Below are positions 54,498-64,000 of a DNA stretch of 64,000 nucleotides, one piece after another; position 1 is the stretch's first letter; each line of letters opens with the position of its first letter. The notes beneath the pieces are model-generated. The model ran no database searches. It was not told the origin of the DNA and saw nothing but the letters and a program-made list of their open reading frames with translations. A program made the position numbers and the translations under genes. The DNA is from Elgaria multicarinata webbii (taxonomy: Eukaryota; Chordata; Lepidosauria; Squamata; Anguidae). The stretch covers positions 145,051,197-145,115,196 of the forward strand of contig NC_086173.1 of assembly GCF_023053635.1 (NCBI RefSeq), written 5' to 3'.

Positions 54498-55314
54498 ACA
54501 TTGATCGCAATAACAAAAAAGTCACACAAACTCAGGATAACCTGATAGAAGATGGCAAAAAGCAGATAATCTGTGCTTGCAAGGAGAGTCTGTGTCCATG
54601 CCTAAAGTAAACTGTTTTAAGAGCCCTGGCTTCCCCATCAGGAACAGAACTAAGGGCCTGGCTGTTTTATATTGTGAGCAACACAGCCGGGGGGGGGGGG
54701 GGGGGAGAGACATAACGTGAAATAATTATTTTGAAAAGTCCATTACAATAAGCAATTATTATGAGCCAACATTTTTTTCTTGCTTACTTTGTCATTCTCA
54801 GCCAATCCATACAGACCATCACTCCCCCATTTTTGTTTGCTTTATGTTGCATTTTTTCCTTAAAGGTGTACACCCACCACTACCCCATTTTTAAAAAATA
54901 CTTCCCAACTGCCCAAAAGAAGGAAAACAAATCTAGGAATTTCTCATCAAGAATTTTCAACACCCCCACCAAACTAATATTTCCTGGGATTCCCTTTGGG
55001 GAAGCATGAGGACTAGACAGTTATTTAAAAAATGGCTTTTAATTTCGATATGACTGGTGGTACTGTGCCATGGCCCAGGAGGCCTTGCTGTTCCTTCTGG
55101 TGGCGCACACTTGCTCAGATACGCACAATGCAGAAGGCAGCTCAGAGACTCCATAATTTAGTTCGTACGAAGCTTATCCGAGCCTCCTCTTTAAAACTGC
55201 CCAAGTGCGCCTAATTAAAGTGAAAGGAGGATCCCCTGGTACTGTTTACCACTCCGTTACTGGAAAGGTGTTTCGCATCCAGCCCAACTGCTTCTCAGCT
55301 CTGCGTACCGAGAA
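54498..55314 (-). other. Probable 3' UTR of the twelve-finger gene
   Basis: Sequence between the stop codon and the AATAAA. It contains a poly-G run (54690-54704) on the plus strand and no recognised transposon. Confidence 0.45.
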
Positions 55315-56796
55315 TCAAGATGGGCACTCCATTTTTATCTCCCCCAAATGGGTAACTTGAGAACCATCACTGAGGACAAACTGACCAGCACTGGCAAGGC
55401 CAGCCAGAGGCGTAGGGCTGCTGCTCTGCTTAGGAGCTGGGGCTTCCTTCTCCTCCTTCCCCCAGAGGCGTTCGGGTGCTAAGGACCAGGTCATTGTTAC
55501 AGGCGATGTGTCGGTTTCCGAAAAGGACGTCCCAAGACTCCCGTCCTTAACGTGGACTCTCTGGTGGGACACGAGCCGCGAGCTGCGCGCAAAGCACTTC
55601 CCGCAGTCAGCACACGTGTAAGGCTTCTCTCCTGTGTGGATCCTCTGGTGAGTGACCAGGTCGGCGTTAATCCGGAAGCTCTTCCCACAGATGTGGCACT
55701 CGTAAGGCTTCTCGCCAGTGTGGATCCGCTGGTGCTTGATGAGGTCCGAGCTGTAGCTGAAGCTTTTCCCACAGATGCCACAGGGGTAGGGCCTTTCCCC
55801 CGTGTGGACCCTCTGGTGGCAGATCAGGTGCGAGCTCCGCTTGAAGCCCTTCCCGCAATCAGGGCATTCATAAGGCTTTTCCCCAGTGTGGTTCCTCTGA
55901 TGGGTCACGAGGTCGTAGTTGACCCGGAAGCTCTTGCCACAAATGGAGCACTCATAAGGTTTCTCACCGGTGTGGACCCTCTGATGCCTAATAAGATGTG
56001 AACAGTCCCGGAATCGCTTCCCACAGATCCCACAGGGATAGGGCCTTTCCCCAGTGTGAACTCTCTGGTGGGATATCAGGTGTGAGCTGCGGGTAAAGCT
56101 TTTCCCACAGTCAGAGCATATGTATGGTTTCTCTCCAGTGTGGCTCCTCTGGTGGTTGACCAGGTCATAGTTGGACCGGAAGCTCTTCTCACAGATGATG
56201 CACTCGTAGGGCTTTTCCCCCGTGTGGACTCTCCGATGAGACATGAGCTGGGAGCTCTGGGAGAAGCCTTTGCCACACTCCAGGCAGATATAGGGCTTCT
56301 CTCCCGTGTGGACTTTCTGATGGGCAACCAGATCAGAGCTGAAAAGGAAGTTCCTCCCGCACTCCAGGCAGGAAAAGGGCTTCTCGTCCGTGTGGGTCTG
56401 CATGTGGCCTACCAAATCCACTTCCTGGCTGAAGCCTTTTCCGCAAACTGGACACGTGTGGGGTTTCTCTTCTTTGTGGACTTTCTGATGCTCAACAAGG
56501 CAGGAGCTTCCATTAAAGCATTCTCCACAAACGGGACAGATGTACTGCGTCTGTGACAGGTAAGTGCCCACAGTTTCGCTCCCTGGGGTACTTCCATTGA
56601 TGGCAAGGGATTCATTCTCCGGTTCTGGGACAGCGCTTGTAGGCTCCGTCTCCGAGCTGGTCTCGCTGATTTCGCCTCCCTCTGGTTCAAGGTCTGGGGA
56701 GGTTTGCCCCTGGCAACTTTCCAAGGGCATCTTGTGTAGTTCTGCTGGCTTAGGGTCTCCCTGCTGAGAAGTACCCTCCTCTTCCTCATTCACCAT
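55315..56796 (-). CDS. C2H2 zinc-finger protein, twelve fingers, with a three-finger internal repeat
   Basis: A probable nuclear DNA-binding transcription factor. The 493-residue frame has an acidic lead (1-84, [20 protein letters not shown]...), twelve C2H2 fingers from residue 85 to about 418, all with both Cys and both His, and a 75-residue tail rich in Ser and Pro. Fingers 5-7 and 8-10 are two copies of one three-finger unit, and 11-12 begin a third: YEC..CxKSFR.N..LV, then Y.C.DCGK.F.RSS.L, then [13 protein letters not shown] good acceptor (TCTGTCCAG) lies 11 bases before the ATG, and the frame is open across it (x-TA, AGG GAA AAG ATG), so an upstream coding exon could add residues. None was recognised. 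Arg at helix position -1 recurs in fingers 6, 9 and 12, and Asp at +3 in 5, 8 and 11, which hints at a repeated binding site. No orthologue could be named. Confidence 0.9.
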   Translation of the reverse strand: MVNEEEEGTSQQGDPKPAELHKMPLESCQGQTSPDLEPEGGEISETSSETEPTSAVPEPENESLAINGSTPGSETVGTYLSQTQYICPVCGECFNGSSCLVEHQKVHKEEKPHTCPVCGKGFSQEVDLVGHMQTHTDEKPFSCLECGRNFLFSSDLVAHQKVHTGEKPYICLECGKGFSQSSQLMSHRRVHTGEKPYECIICEKSFRSNYDLVNHQRSHTGEKPYICSDCGKSFTRSSHLISHQRVHTGERPYPCGICGKRFRDCSHLIRHQRVHTGEKPYECSICGKSFRVNYDLVTHQRNHTGEKPYECPDCGKGFKRSSHLICHQRVHTGERPYPCGICGKSFSYSSDLIKHQRIHTGEKPYECHICGKSFRINADLVTHQRIHTGEKPYTCADCGKCFARSSRLVSHQRVHVKDGSLGTSFSETDTSPVTMTWSLAPERLWGKEEKEAPAPKQSSSPTPLAGLASAGQFVLSDGSQVTHLGEIKMECPS

Positions 56797-56816
56797 CTTT
56801 TCCCTTACTGGACAGA

Positions 56817-57567
56817 AAAAGAATCCACATTGTCATTAGCAGTATTAATAAGCATTCTCATTGTGCTTTCAAGTTTTTACTTCATATTTAGACACAGTAA
56901 TCCTAATAATCCTACAAGGTAGGTGAGTATTAATATCCCTGTTTTGCAGATGGAGTGGGAGAGGGCTGGGAGGATGGTGGCTTGCCAAAAGCCACTGAGG
57001 GAGTTTACAGCAGAGATGACATTTAAGTCAGGGACTTCCCAATTTATAGCTCAGCCACTATGCTATACCAGCAATTAGCTTTGTACTGGGAGAAGAAAGT
57101 GGCCACTTGCAAAACAGGACGAATGCTTGTTACATGCTGCACTAACGGACAAGCCCTATTAGTCTATTGCAGCAAATATAATGAAGAAACTTGTGGCACT
57201 TTAAAGACTGACAGATTTGTTCTCCTCAGTTGGCATATATACACATACAGAGAGAGAGAGAGAGAGAGAGAGCAGCAGCAAATGGCAATGAAATGCAAGT
57301 AGCACCATCTGCAACAATTATATGTAAACTTAAGATAAGCAAATTTACCATTCACAACAGCAGTAACACTGTTGGCCCAGTTTTGCTATGTTGCTTAACA
57401 GTTGTTGTGGGACAGAAAACCATTCTCTCTATTCAAGCCTAAAATGAATATCATCAAATTTCTTGATTAATTCTAATTTCACAATTTCATGCTGGAGTTG
57501 CCCTTTGAAATACAGTTTGATTCTATTCATTTCAGCTGGAATAGAGACAATGGTTTCTCGGCCAACT
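56817..57567. other. Upstream of the twelve-finger gene; minor repeats
   Basis: A fragment of the repeat seen at 26455 is at 57184-57225 (AACTTGTGGCACTTTAAAGA), followed by (GA)n at 57249-57272. I see no exon and no CpG-rich promoter here. Confidence 0.5.
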
Positions 57568-58776
57568 ATTTATTTATTTATTTATTTATTTAGAATATTT
57601 ATATACCGCTCCCCACTGAAAAATTTTGGAGCGGTGTACAAGGTAAAATGAAAATAAAAACAGAATAAAACAGTTAAAACAAAATTTAAAAAGAAGCAAA
57701 AATCAGAAATCCAAGGCTGCATGTTAAAGAAAGGCTTCTTGGAATAAAGATGTTTTCAGGAGGCACCGAAAGGAGTACAAGGTTGGAGCCTGCCTGACCT
57801 CCAGAGGCAGGGTATTCCACAGGAGGGGCGCCACCACGCTGAAGGCTCTTCCCCTGGTGGACTCCAATCGGAGGGTGGATCTAGGTGGAACCACCAGGAG
57901 CAGGCCCTCGGATGACGTCAGTGACCAGGCAGGTTGGTAAGGGAGAAGGCGCTCTCTCAGGTATCCTGGTCCCAAGTTGTTTAGGGCTTTGTACACAAGT
58001 ACAAGAACCTTAAACCTGGCCCGGTAGCGAATAGGCAGCCAATGAAGTTCCCTCAGCAGAGAAGTTACATGCTGGAAAGGGGCAGCTCCAGACAACAGCC
58101 GAGCTGCAGCATTCTGCACTAGCTCCAGCTTCTGGAGCAGCTTCAAAGGCAGCCCCACATAGAGCGTGTTGCAGTAATCCAATCTTGAGGTTACCAATGC
58201 CTGCACCACCATGGTCAAGCTATCCCTGTCCAGGAGAGGCCGTAGTTGGCGAACCAACCGAAGATGGTAAAAGGCACTCCGAGCCGTGGTGGCTACTTGA
58301 GCCTCCAACGACAGAAATGGGTCTAAGAGCACCCCCAAACTACAAACCTGTTCTTTCAGAGGCAGAGCAACCCCATCCAGAACAGGCAATGAGCCTGTCT
58401 CCCAGACTCGGGAACCTCTCACCCACAGGGCTTCCGTCTTGTCAGGATTCAGTCTCAGTTTATTGGCCCTCATCCAGCCCATTACTGAGTCTAGGCACTG
58501 GTCCAGGACCTGCACAGCCTCACCTGATTCAGTTGTCACAGGGAGATAGAGCTGCATGTCATCAGCGTATTGATGGCATTTAGCTCCAAATCCCCTAATG
58601 ACCGCTCCCAACGGCTTCATATAGATGTTAAATAACATTGGGGACAAGATGGTGCCCTGCGGCACTCCATAGCTCAATTGCCAAAAGGCCGAGGACTGGT
58701 CACCCAATGCTACTCTCTGAAAACAACCCCGTAGGTAGGACCGGAACCACTGTAACGCAGTGCCTCCGATGCCCAT
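57568..58776 (-). mobile_element. L2-clade LINE, 5'-truncated, minus strand, intact 350-codon frame
   Basis: The uninterrupted frame from 58776 to 57724 covers the palm and thumb of reverse transcriptase and the C-terminus: IGGTALQWFRSYL, SYGVPQGTILSPMLFNIYM, the catalytic QYADDMQLYL, LRLNPDKTEALWV, SRLDYCNTLYVGLP, QNAAARLLSG and LHWLPIRYRARFKVL. The N-terminal endonuclease and motif A are missing. The 3' UTR ends in GAGCGGTATATAAATATTCT and a TAAA repeat (57568-57590 on the plus strand). The lack of stops suggests a young insertion. Confidence 0.93.
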
Positions 58777-59299
58777 TCCACAGAGTCGATCCTTGTGTCT
58801 TAGAGTACAATCCTAGAGATTGCACTCCCCTTCGAAGGAAGCCTCCGATCCTGGAGGCTTCTGTGTATCCAATACCCTTCCATGCTGCTGACAGCTGGGT
58901 GGGAGAAGCAATGGAAGTGATTTTTGCCACTTTCGTCTTTTTATATTTTCTCCCTTTAGACAGGCTTTTGACCCAGTCTAGACACACTGGAGAGAGCTGG
59001 AGAGGTCGTAGGATTTCTCATATCCTGGCTTCTCTCTTCCCACCCCACCCACTGAAACGCCCCTTCCTGAGGCTGCCAACACCACATTTGCAACCAACAC
59101 AGTTCCTTCCGTCGCAGCTGCAAGGGAAGTGGGGGATCAGAATTCAGAATCCCCCTTCTGACACTGTAGCAGTGTCTAAGACCTTGGGAGAGGAACTCTG
59201 AATTACGTTCCCTAGGACATTCCCCCAGGGACCACAGGATGGCTGTCTCCATTAACATAGCAAAACTGGGATAATATGGTTATCACCAGTTCCTGTTTT

Positions 59300-61430
59300 T
59301 AGAACTGGGAGGATGGGGGAAAATGCTCCCCCGCTGCTCCAACTTGCCCCTGGCGTTCTCCAACTCACGCCCGGCATTCTCTTTTTGAGGGTGGGAAAAG
59401 TGCCCCTTTGCAAGAGGCAGGCAGCAGCAGCAGCATTAGTGACATTGGAGGTGGAGGAGGAGGAGGAATATCCCCAACTCCTTCATTATTGCTTGAAACC
59501 ACTAGCCCGCTGATGGACCTGTCTCCAGACCTCATAGACGAGGTCCTCAGCACAGTGGAGGGGCAGGAGGAGGTCCTCCAGGATGTGGGTGATGAGGAGC
59601 AGCAGCAGGCTGAGGCTCTCTCCCCAGTCTCATCCAACCCCTCTTCCGCTTGGCACTTCCAAGGTGACTGGTTCCAGGGGAAAGCAGAAGGCTGCTGCTG
59701 CTGCTGCCACTCTAAGCTCTCCATCTCCCATCCCTACGAGGGTTAGGCAGGCAACCCTCGAGGACATGGGGTGGGGGAAGTATGGAGCCACAAGATGGTG
59801 TTTTCCAACGCCCACCCAGATCACCACGTGCATCAGTGAGATGGTGGCGTTGGACGACCAGCCATTCAGCCTCATCGACAACGAAGGCTTCAAGAGGCTG
59901 ATGGCGTTTGTGGTTCCATACTACAAGCTGCTGTGTCACACCACCCTTAGCAGGCGGGTGGTGCCTTCCCTGTACCGTTCCTGCAGGGAGTTAGTGCTGG
60001 GTCATCTGTGCCAGGCAGAGGCACGGATGGTGCACTTCACCTCAGACATTTGGTCCACCGAGGGCGGAGTGCACGCTTACCTGTCCCTGACGGCTCACTG
60101 GTGGGCAGCCGTGGGGCAGGAAGTATCCAGCACTAAAGGGACTGGCAAGGAGGGCTACTGCTGGGCCCTCCTCCATACGCACGGGGGAGCCAACATGGTG
60201 AATGCGGTGTGCGATGGCGGATTTGAGGGCGTCTGCTGCATCGCGCACGTCTTGAACCTAGTGGTGAGGGATGGCCTTGGAACAGGCAGCAAGGCCAACC
60301 TCAGTCCCCTGGCAATCCGTAACCTCCTGGAGAGCTGTAGAAAGGTGGCAGGGCATTTCCACCACAGCGTCAACAGCAGCCGATTGCTGCGGGAGAAGTA
60401 GGAGGAGTTGAATCTCCCACAGCACAGGCTAGTGCAAGACGTGGTGACATGCTGGAACTCCACCTACCTCATGCTGGAGCAACAGCGTGCCATCCACGAG
60501 ATGTTCAGGGTCAGGGACATTGGCGTCCATCCAGCACTGGGCAAGCAGCAGTGGGACGCCATGTCCCAGCTGGTGGTGGTCCTCAAGCCGTTCCTTGAGG
60601 CCACCGAGTCCCTGAGCACTAGCTCTGCCCTCCTCAGCCAGGTGATCCCTGTATGCAGGCATCTCCAGAAACAGATGGGCGAGTTTCTGGAGTACAGGGA
60701 TCCCGTCACCAGCAAGCGCTTCGAGCCCGAAATATGCAAAGCGGTGACTAGGCTGAGGGATGGCTTGACACGGAGGCTGGACCCCATCCAAACAGAGAGG
60801 GTCTACACGTTGGCAGCCATGTGTGACCCTCATGTGAAGGATGGGCTTTGTGGGCCAAATACCAGGCAGCACTGGGTGGAAATGCTCGTGGGCCAAGTGC
60901 GGGCGGCATGGGCCAAGAGGGTGGGGCAGAGTGAGGCAGAGAAGCAGGCCACCACTCCCCACAGCAACAACACCAGCAGCAGCCTCACCTGTATCCCTCC
61001 CAGCAGGAGCACAGGCCAGGGGTATTGGGCACAGGCTCTGCACGCTATGGTTGGGCAGAGACCCGCCCCAGCAACCGGCCAGGATGACGCTGCAACCACC
61101 GTGCAGCGTTACCTGGAAGAGTCCATGGAGGACTGCTCCATGGACCCCCTGGCCTACTGGTCATCCCGCCGCCAGATTTGGCCAGACCTGTCGCGGGTGG
61201 CCAGTGATCGACTCAGCTGCTCACCCACCAGTGTTCCAAGCGAGAGGGTGTTCTCTATGGCGGGCGACATAGTGACCCCTCACTGCTCTCGCTTAGAGCC
61301 GGACTTGGTGGAGCAGCTGGTCTTTCTCAAGGGCAATCTGCCCCTGCTGAGATACCCCACCCTCAAGCCCTCGTGGGAGTGACAGGCAGGCTCCCCTCCC
61401 TTTATTCCACCCCTCCTTCGGTTGGCAGGC
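59300..61430 (+). mobile_element. hAT transposon coding region, boundaries unknown
   Basis: GC-rich sequence with codon composition unlike the surroundings and one transposase gene (see the pseudogene entry). I could not find terminal inverted repeats or a target duplication. Confidence 0.75.
59408..61382 (+). pseudogene. hAT (Ac-like) transposase, inactivated
   Basis: A first frame (59408 to about 59650) encodes an acidic, Gly/Ser/Glu-rich lead (SLLLETTSPLMDLSPDLIDE). The frame then changes by one, and from about 59660 to 61382 it encodes the transposase: ALDDQPFSLIDNEGFKRLM, VHFTSDIWSTEG (catalytic Asp region), CCIAHVLNLVV (insertion domain start), VVTCWNSTYLML, and the C-terminal dimerisation block (SVPSERVFSMAGDIV, RLEPDLVEQLVFLKGNL). 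TAG at 60399-60401 interrupts the frame between LLREK and EELNLPQHRLVQ, probably a CAG to TAG change. No BED zinc finger was recognised upstream. One frameshift and one stop are enough to disable it; otherwise it is well preserved. Confidence 0.88.
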
Positions 61431-62504
61431 AGACTATAGTTCAGGCAAGCAGGCTTTTTCTTTTTAAAAGTTATTATTATAATTATTATTATGATGATCA
61501 TATCCTTAGCATTTTTATTATTTAGTGGCTGCGTTTCAGTTCACAAAATCAACTCTGAAGCAAGGAAGCCAAAGGAATCATTTGATTCCTCTTTCAGTAA
61601 GGCGATGCCTTCTTCGTCTTACATTCAGGCAGGCTGTTAGTCAAGTCAGGCTGTCTCTTCATTATTACTACCACAGTAGTCACAGGCAGGCTGAATCTTC
61701 CCCTAAAGCAGCATACTTCATGCCTGGTGGGTATGAGCCTCTGCCAAAGCTGTAGGCAGAGTTCGTGACAGTGTGTGGGTGTGTGACTGCTCACACTGCA
61801 GAAGCATACAAAAAGTGAGGGCAAAGCAGCACCACGCTACACGCCCGGCTGTGGTTGGGTGAGATGCAAGCAGGGGGCAAGGCAATGCCTGGCACCACCA
61901 CCAGTAGCCAGGCTGCCTCTCCTGCTGTAAAAATCAAACAGGCCAGTCGTGGGCTGGGTTGGAAGCAACACCAGCAGAAGCAGCAGCAGGCAGAGGTTCT
62001 TCTTTTGGCTGCTGCATCTCTGAGCATAGTTCCTGACGGTCAGTTCAGTTGGGTGCTCCTGTCTGGAATCATGGCTTCGAGAAGCTACCTCACACTTCAA
62101 TTCATGCAACTCATTGACTTCACCTGTGCTTTGGCATTGGGTTGCTGTTCTCCAACGGGAATTGGAGGTAAACTCCAGCAGTCCACTGGTTGACCTTTGG
62201 AGACTTTCTGCAAGCTCCCTTGACAGAAGACACATGGCACGTCCACTGTCCAACGTAGGCTGTGAAAATCAAACGGGCCTTCACCAGCACTTTGTTGTCC
62301 TACAGCAACTGGAGGTAGACTCCCGCAGTCCACTGGTTGCCCTTTGGAGAGTGCTGGTTGAGGATTGATTTTTCCAGGTCATCCGACACTTCCACTTTTC
62401 ACAGTACTGGAATGCTATACAGGTTGATCATCCAGCAACGTTAATGCTCCAAGCCAGTGTGGTAGATGGCTGCATCATCTTCCACACTCAAAGTAACTGC
62501 TTCA
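61431..62504. other. Repeat-rich non-coding region
   Basis: Poorly understood sequence downstream of the hAT gene. The phrase GCAGTCCACTGGTTG(A/C)CCTTTGGAGA occurs at about 62178 and 62328, each preceded by a (G/C)AA(T/C)TGGAGGTA motif, and AAAATCAAAC(A/G)GGCC occurs at about 61930 and 62266. It may be the non-coding tail of the hAT element. Confidence 0.45.
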
Positions 62505-62940
62505 ATAACCTGTGCAAAGTAACAGCTCCTTTGTGCCCGCCTGTCAATACCTGCCTGTGCCCGCCTTTGCCCACCTGCCCGGGAGCCATCCTTGTGGGGT
62601 AGCTGGATCTGCTGGGACTGACTTCCCCAGAGATCTATGGCTTACCTGTGCAAAACACCAGCTCCTTTGTGCCCACCTGCCAATGCCTGCCTGTGCCCGC
62701 CTCTGCCCACCCGCCTGCCTGGGAGCTGTCCTTGTGGGGTAGCTGGATCTGCTGGGACTGACTTCCCCAGAGATCTATGGCTTACCTGTGCAAAGTACCA
62801 GCTCCTTTGTGCCCACCTGCCTGCCAATGCCCGCCTCTGCCCACCCGCCTGCCTGAGAGCTGTCCTTGTGGGGTAACTGGATCTGCTGAGACTGACTTCC
62901 CTAGAGATCTGTGGCTTACCTGTGCAAAGTGGTCTTAGAA
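62505..62940. repeat. Tandem repeat, three units of about 137 bp
   Basis: Unit starts (at the CTTACC/TAACC sequence) fall at about 62505, 62641, 62781 and 62915, so units are 136, 140 and 134 bp. Each contains CAGCTCCTTTGTGCCC, CTTGTGGGGTAGCTGGATCT and GACTTCCCCAGAGATCTATG. The differences lie in a CCTGCC/CCACC-rich part. Confidence 0.9.
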
Positions 62941-63255
62941 AGTGCCTTGTTATATTGTTATTTTCCCCAGGATACACCTGGGCACTTACAAAAAGGGAGT
63001 GTTTTCTTCAAAGTACAAGAGAAAGCTCAAGAAGTGGGAGAAGATATTGCTAAAGCTGAGGTGAAAGAATCAAATTATAGATGCTTTTGTTCCATGCTAG
63101 TTCTTCCTTTGTTGAAATGTTATTCTTTTATTAAGCTGCTGTTTTAGGGATTTTTTTTCATTGTCCTTGAATTCCACATGCCATGTAGTTTTGTTCTCAG
63201 TGTGTCAACAGTCCTAAGTAATATCATAAATTTCTGTTTAATAGAATTAAACAGA
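62941..63255. other. Intergenic, nothing recognised
   Basis: A plus-strand open frame of 78 codons starts at 62911 but has no support. Confidence 0.6.
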
Positions 63256-63707
63256 GGGCATGTCTAGATGAGGGTTTATCCCAGGGATCGCCCCAGGTTC
63301 ATCCCTGTGCATCCATGGATGCCGGGGGCAGGGAGGGATGCTCCCTCCCTTTCCCCGGGATAACCAGGATGGCTTTAATCCCAACCGCGCGGGACGTGTG
63401 GGTAGCCGTCCCGGTTTCGTCCCGGCTCCTCATGAGTAAATGCGAGGAGCCGGAATCCGAGCATGGGGCACAGAGCTCTTCAGGAGCTACGTGCCCATTG
63501 GGGTTGGGGGGAGCAGGATCTTTTTTTAAAAAAAAAATCCCCAGATTTACCTTTTCAATGGAGCGCTCGTGTGCCCATCTTCAATTAAAAAACAAAAACA
63601 AAATGACGGGCACGATGTCATGCGCCGTGTGTGGACTGAGGGGGAGGATCTCGCGATCACCATATCGTGAGATCCTCCCCCTCCTCTACCTAGGTCTAGA
63701 CACGCCC
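63256..63707. mobile_element. GC-rich element with inverted ends
   Basis: It starts GGGCATGTCTAGATGAGG and ends CCTAGGTCTAGACACGCCC, inverted ends of about 13-18 bp. AGA flanks both sides, a possible 3-bp target duplication. Inside are CCCGGGATAACCAGGATGGC and a hairpin near 63645-63680 (GGATCTCGCGATCACC...CGTGAGATCC). No coding capacity; superfamily not assigned. Confidence 0.65.
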
Positions 63708-64000
63708 AGAGTCTAGTGATGGCTAGTGATGCTTGGTCCCCCTTGTTGACTTATGGTGGTGTCAAATTGATACAGTACTTCCCCGAAGATAGTTAACTCA
63801 AAATTTTATACCTAGTGAAAAGCTGAAAGCTAGATGTGTTTTAATCTTTTGCATTATTTTTACAGTTAAAGTTTCTGATTTGAAAGATTCTGCTATTTTT
63901 CTTTTGTTTAGAATATTTCATTAATAACTAGTTCTAATTACCAATAGTTTGGTTACAGTCAAACCACAAAACCAGTATATTGTTATGAAGCATAATCATT
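63708..64000. other. Intergenic, nothing recognised
   Basis: AT-rich sequence to the window edge. Confidence 0.6.

Noticed and set aside
55497-56767. Several long open frames on both strands across the 12-finger exon
   Set aside because: Shadows of the repeated zinc-finger codons: the 84-bp period keeps other frames open.
60429-61043. 204-codon minus-strand frame
   Set aside because: Antisense to the hAT transposase and without recognisable motifs.
59408-61382. A domesticated hAT-derived host gene (ZBED-like)
   Set aside because: An in-frame stop in the middle of the transposase and a frame change near the N-terminus argue for a dead transposon. It is not wholly excluded without copy-number data.
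62505-62940. CRISPR-like array
   Set aside because: Units of about 137 bp abut directly with no unique spacers, and the genome is a vertebrate's.

Overview
The window is nuclear DNA from a vertebrate, most likely a squamate reptile (a lizard). It has spliced genes with GT-AG introns, C2H2 zinc-finger exons and CpG-rich promoters. The interspersed repeats are the mixture typical of lizards: tRNA-derived Sauria-type SINEs, CR1, L2, L1 and R4/Dong LINE pieces, a Tc1 transposon, many hAT elements and short fold-back MITEs. Nothing bacterial or viral in organisation is present.

Layout. 1-7.7 kb is intergenic and repeat-rich, with a well-delimited 866-bp hAT element at 2765-3630. 7.7-18.6 kb holds SH3BP5L on the minus strand: six coding exons (8719-15705, 378 codons, all introns phase 0) and a CpG-rich probable promoter near 18.1-18.6 kb. 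18.6-29.4 kb is a graveyard of nested transposons, including an R4-type LINE split by CR1 and an L1 remnant. 29.4-34.5 kb holds a nine-finger C2H2 gene on the minus strand with a probable non-coding first exon in a CpG-rich stretch near 34 kb. 34.5-42.4 kb is repeats and unannotated sequence. 42.4-43.4 kb is a ten-finger C2H2 exon on the plus strand, followed at once by a complete-length but broken Tc1 transposon (43856-45459). 45.5-54.4 kb is repeats and unique non-coding sequence. 54.5-56.8 kb holds a twelve-finger C2H2 gene on the minus strand with a good polyadenylation signal. 57.5-61.4 kb holds a young L2 LINE fragment with an uninterrupted 350-codon reverse transcriptase frame and a broken hAT transposase. 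62.5-62.9 kb is a tandem repeat of about 137 bp, and 63.26-63.71 kb is a GC-rich element with inverted ends.

How the genes relate. SH3BP5L belongs to the SH3BP5 family of coiled-coil RAB11 exchange factors. The three zinc-finger genes are probable DNA-binding transcription factors and show no sign of acting with it. In human, SH3BP5L also lies beside zinc-finger genes (ZNF672, ZNF692), so the arrangement looks like conserved synteny, although I cannot name one-to-one orthologues. No KRAB or SCAN exon was recognised. Most of the remaining sequence is transposon-derived. No clearly new biological system was found; the most distinctive items are the three-finger internal repeat in the 12-finger protein, the simple and fold-back-dimer forms of one hAT family, and the well-delimited non-autonomous elements.
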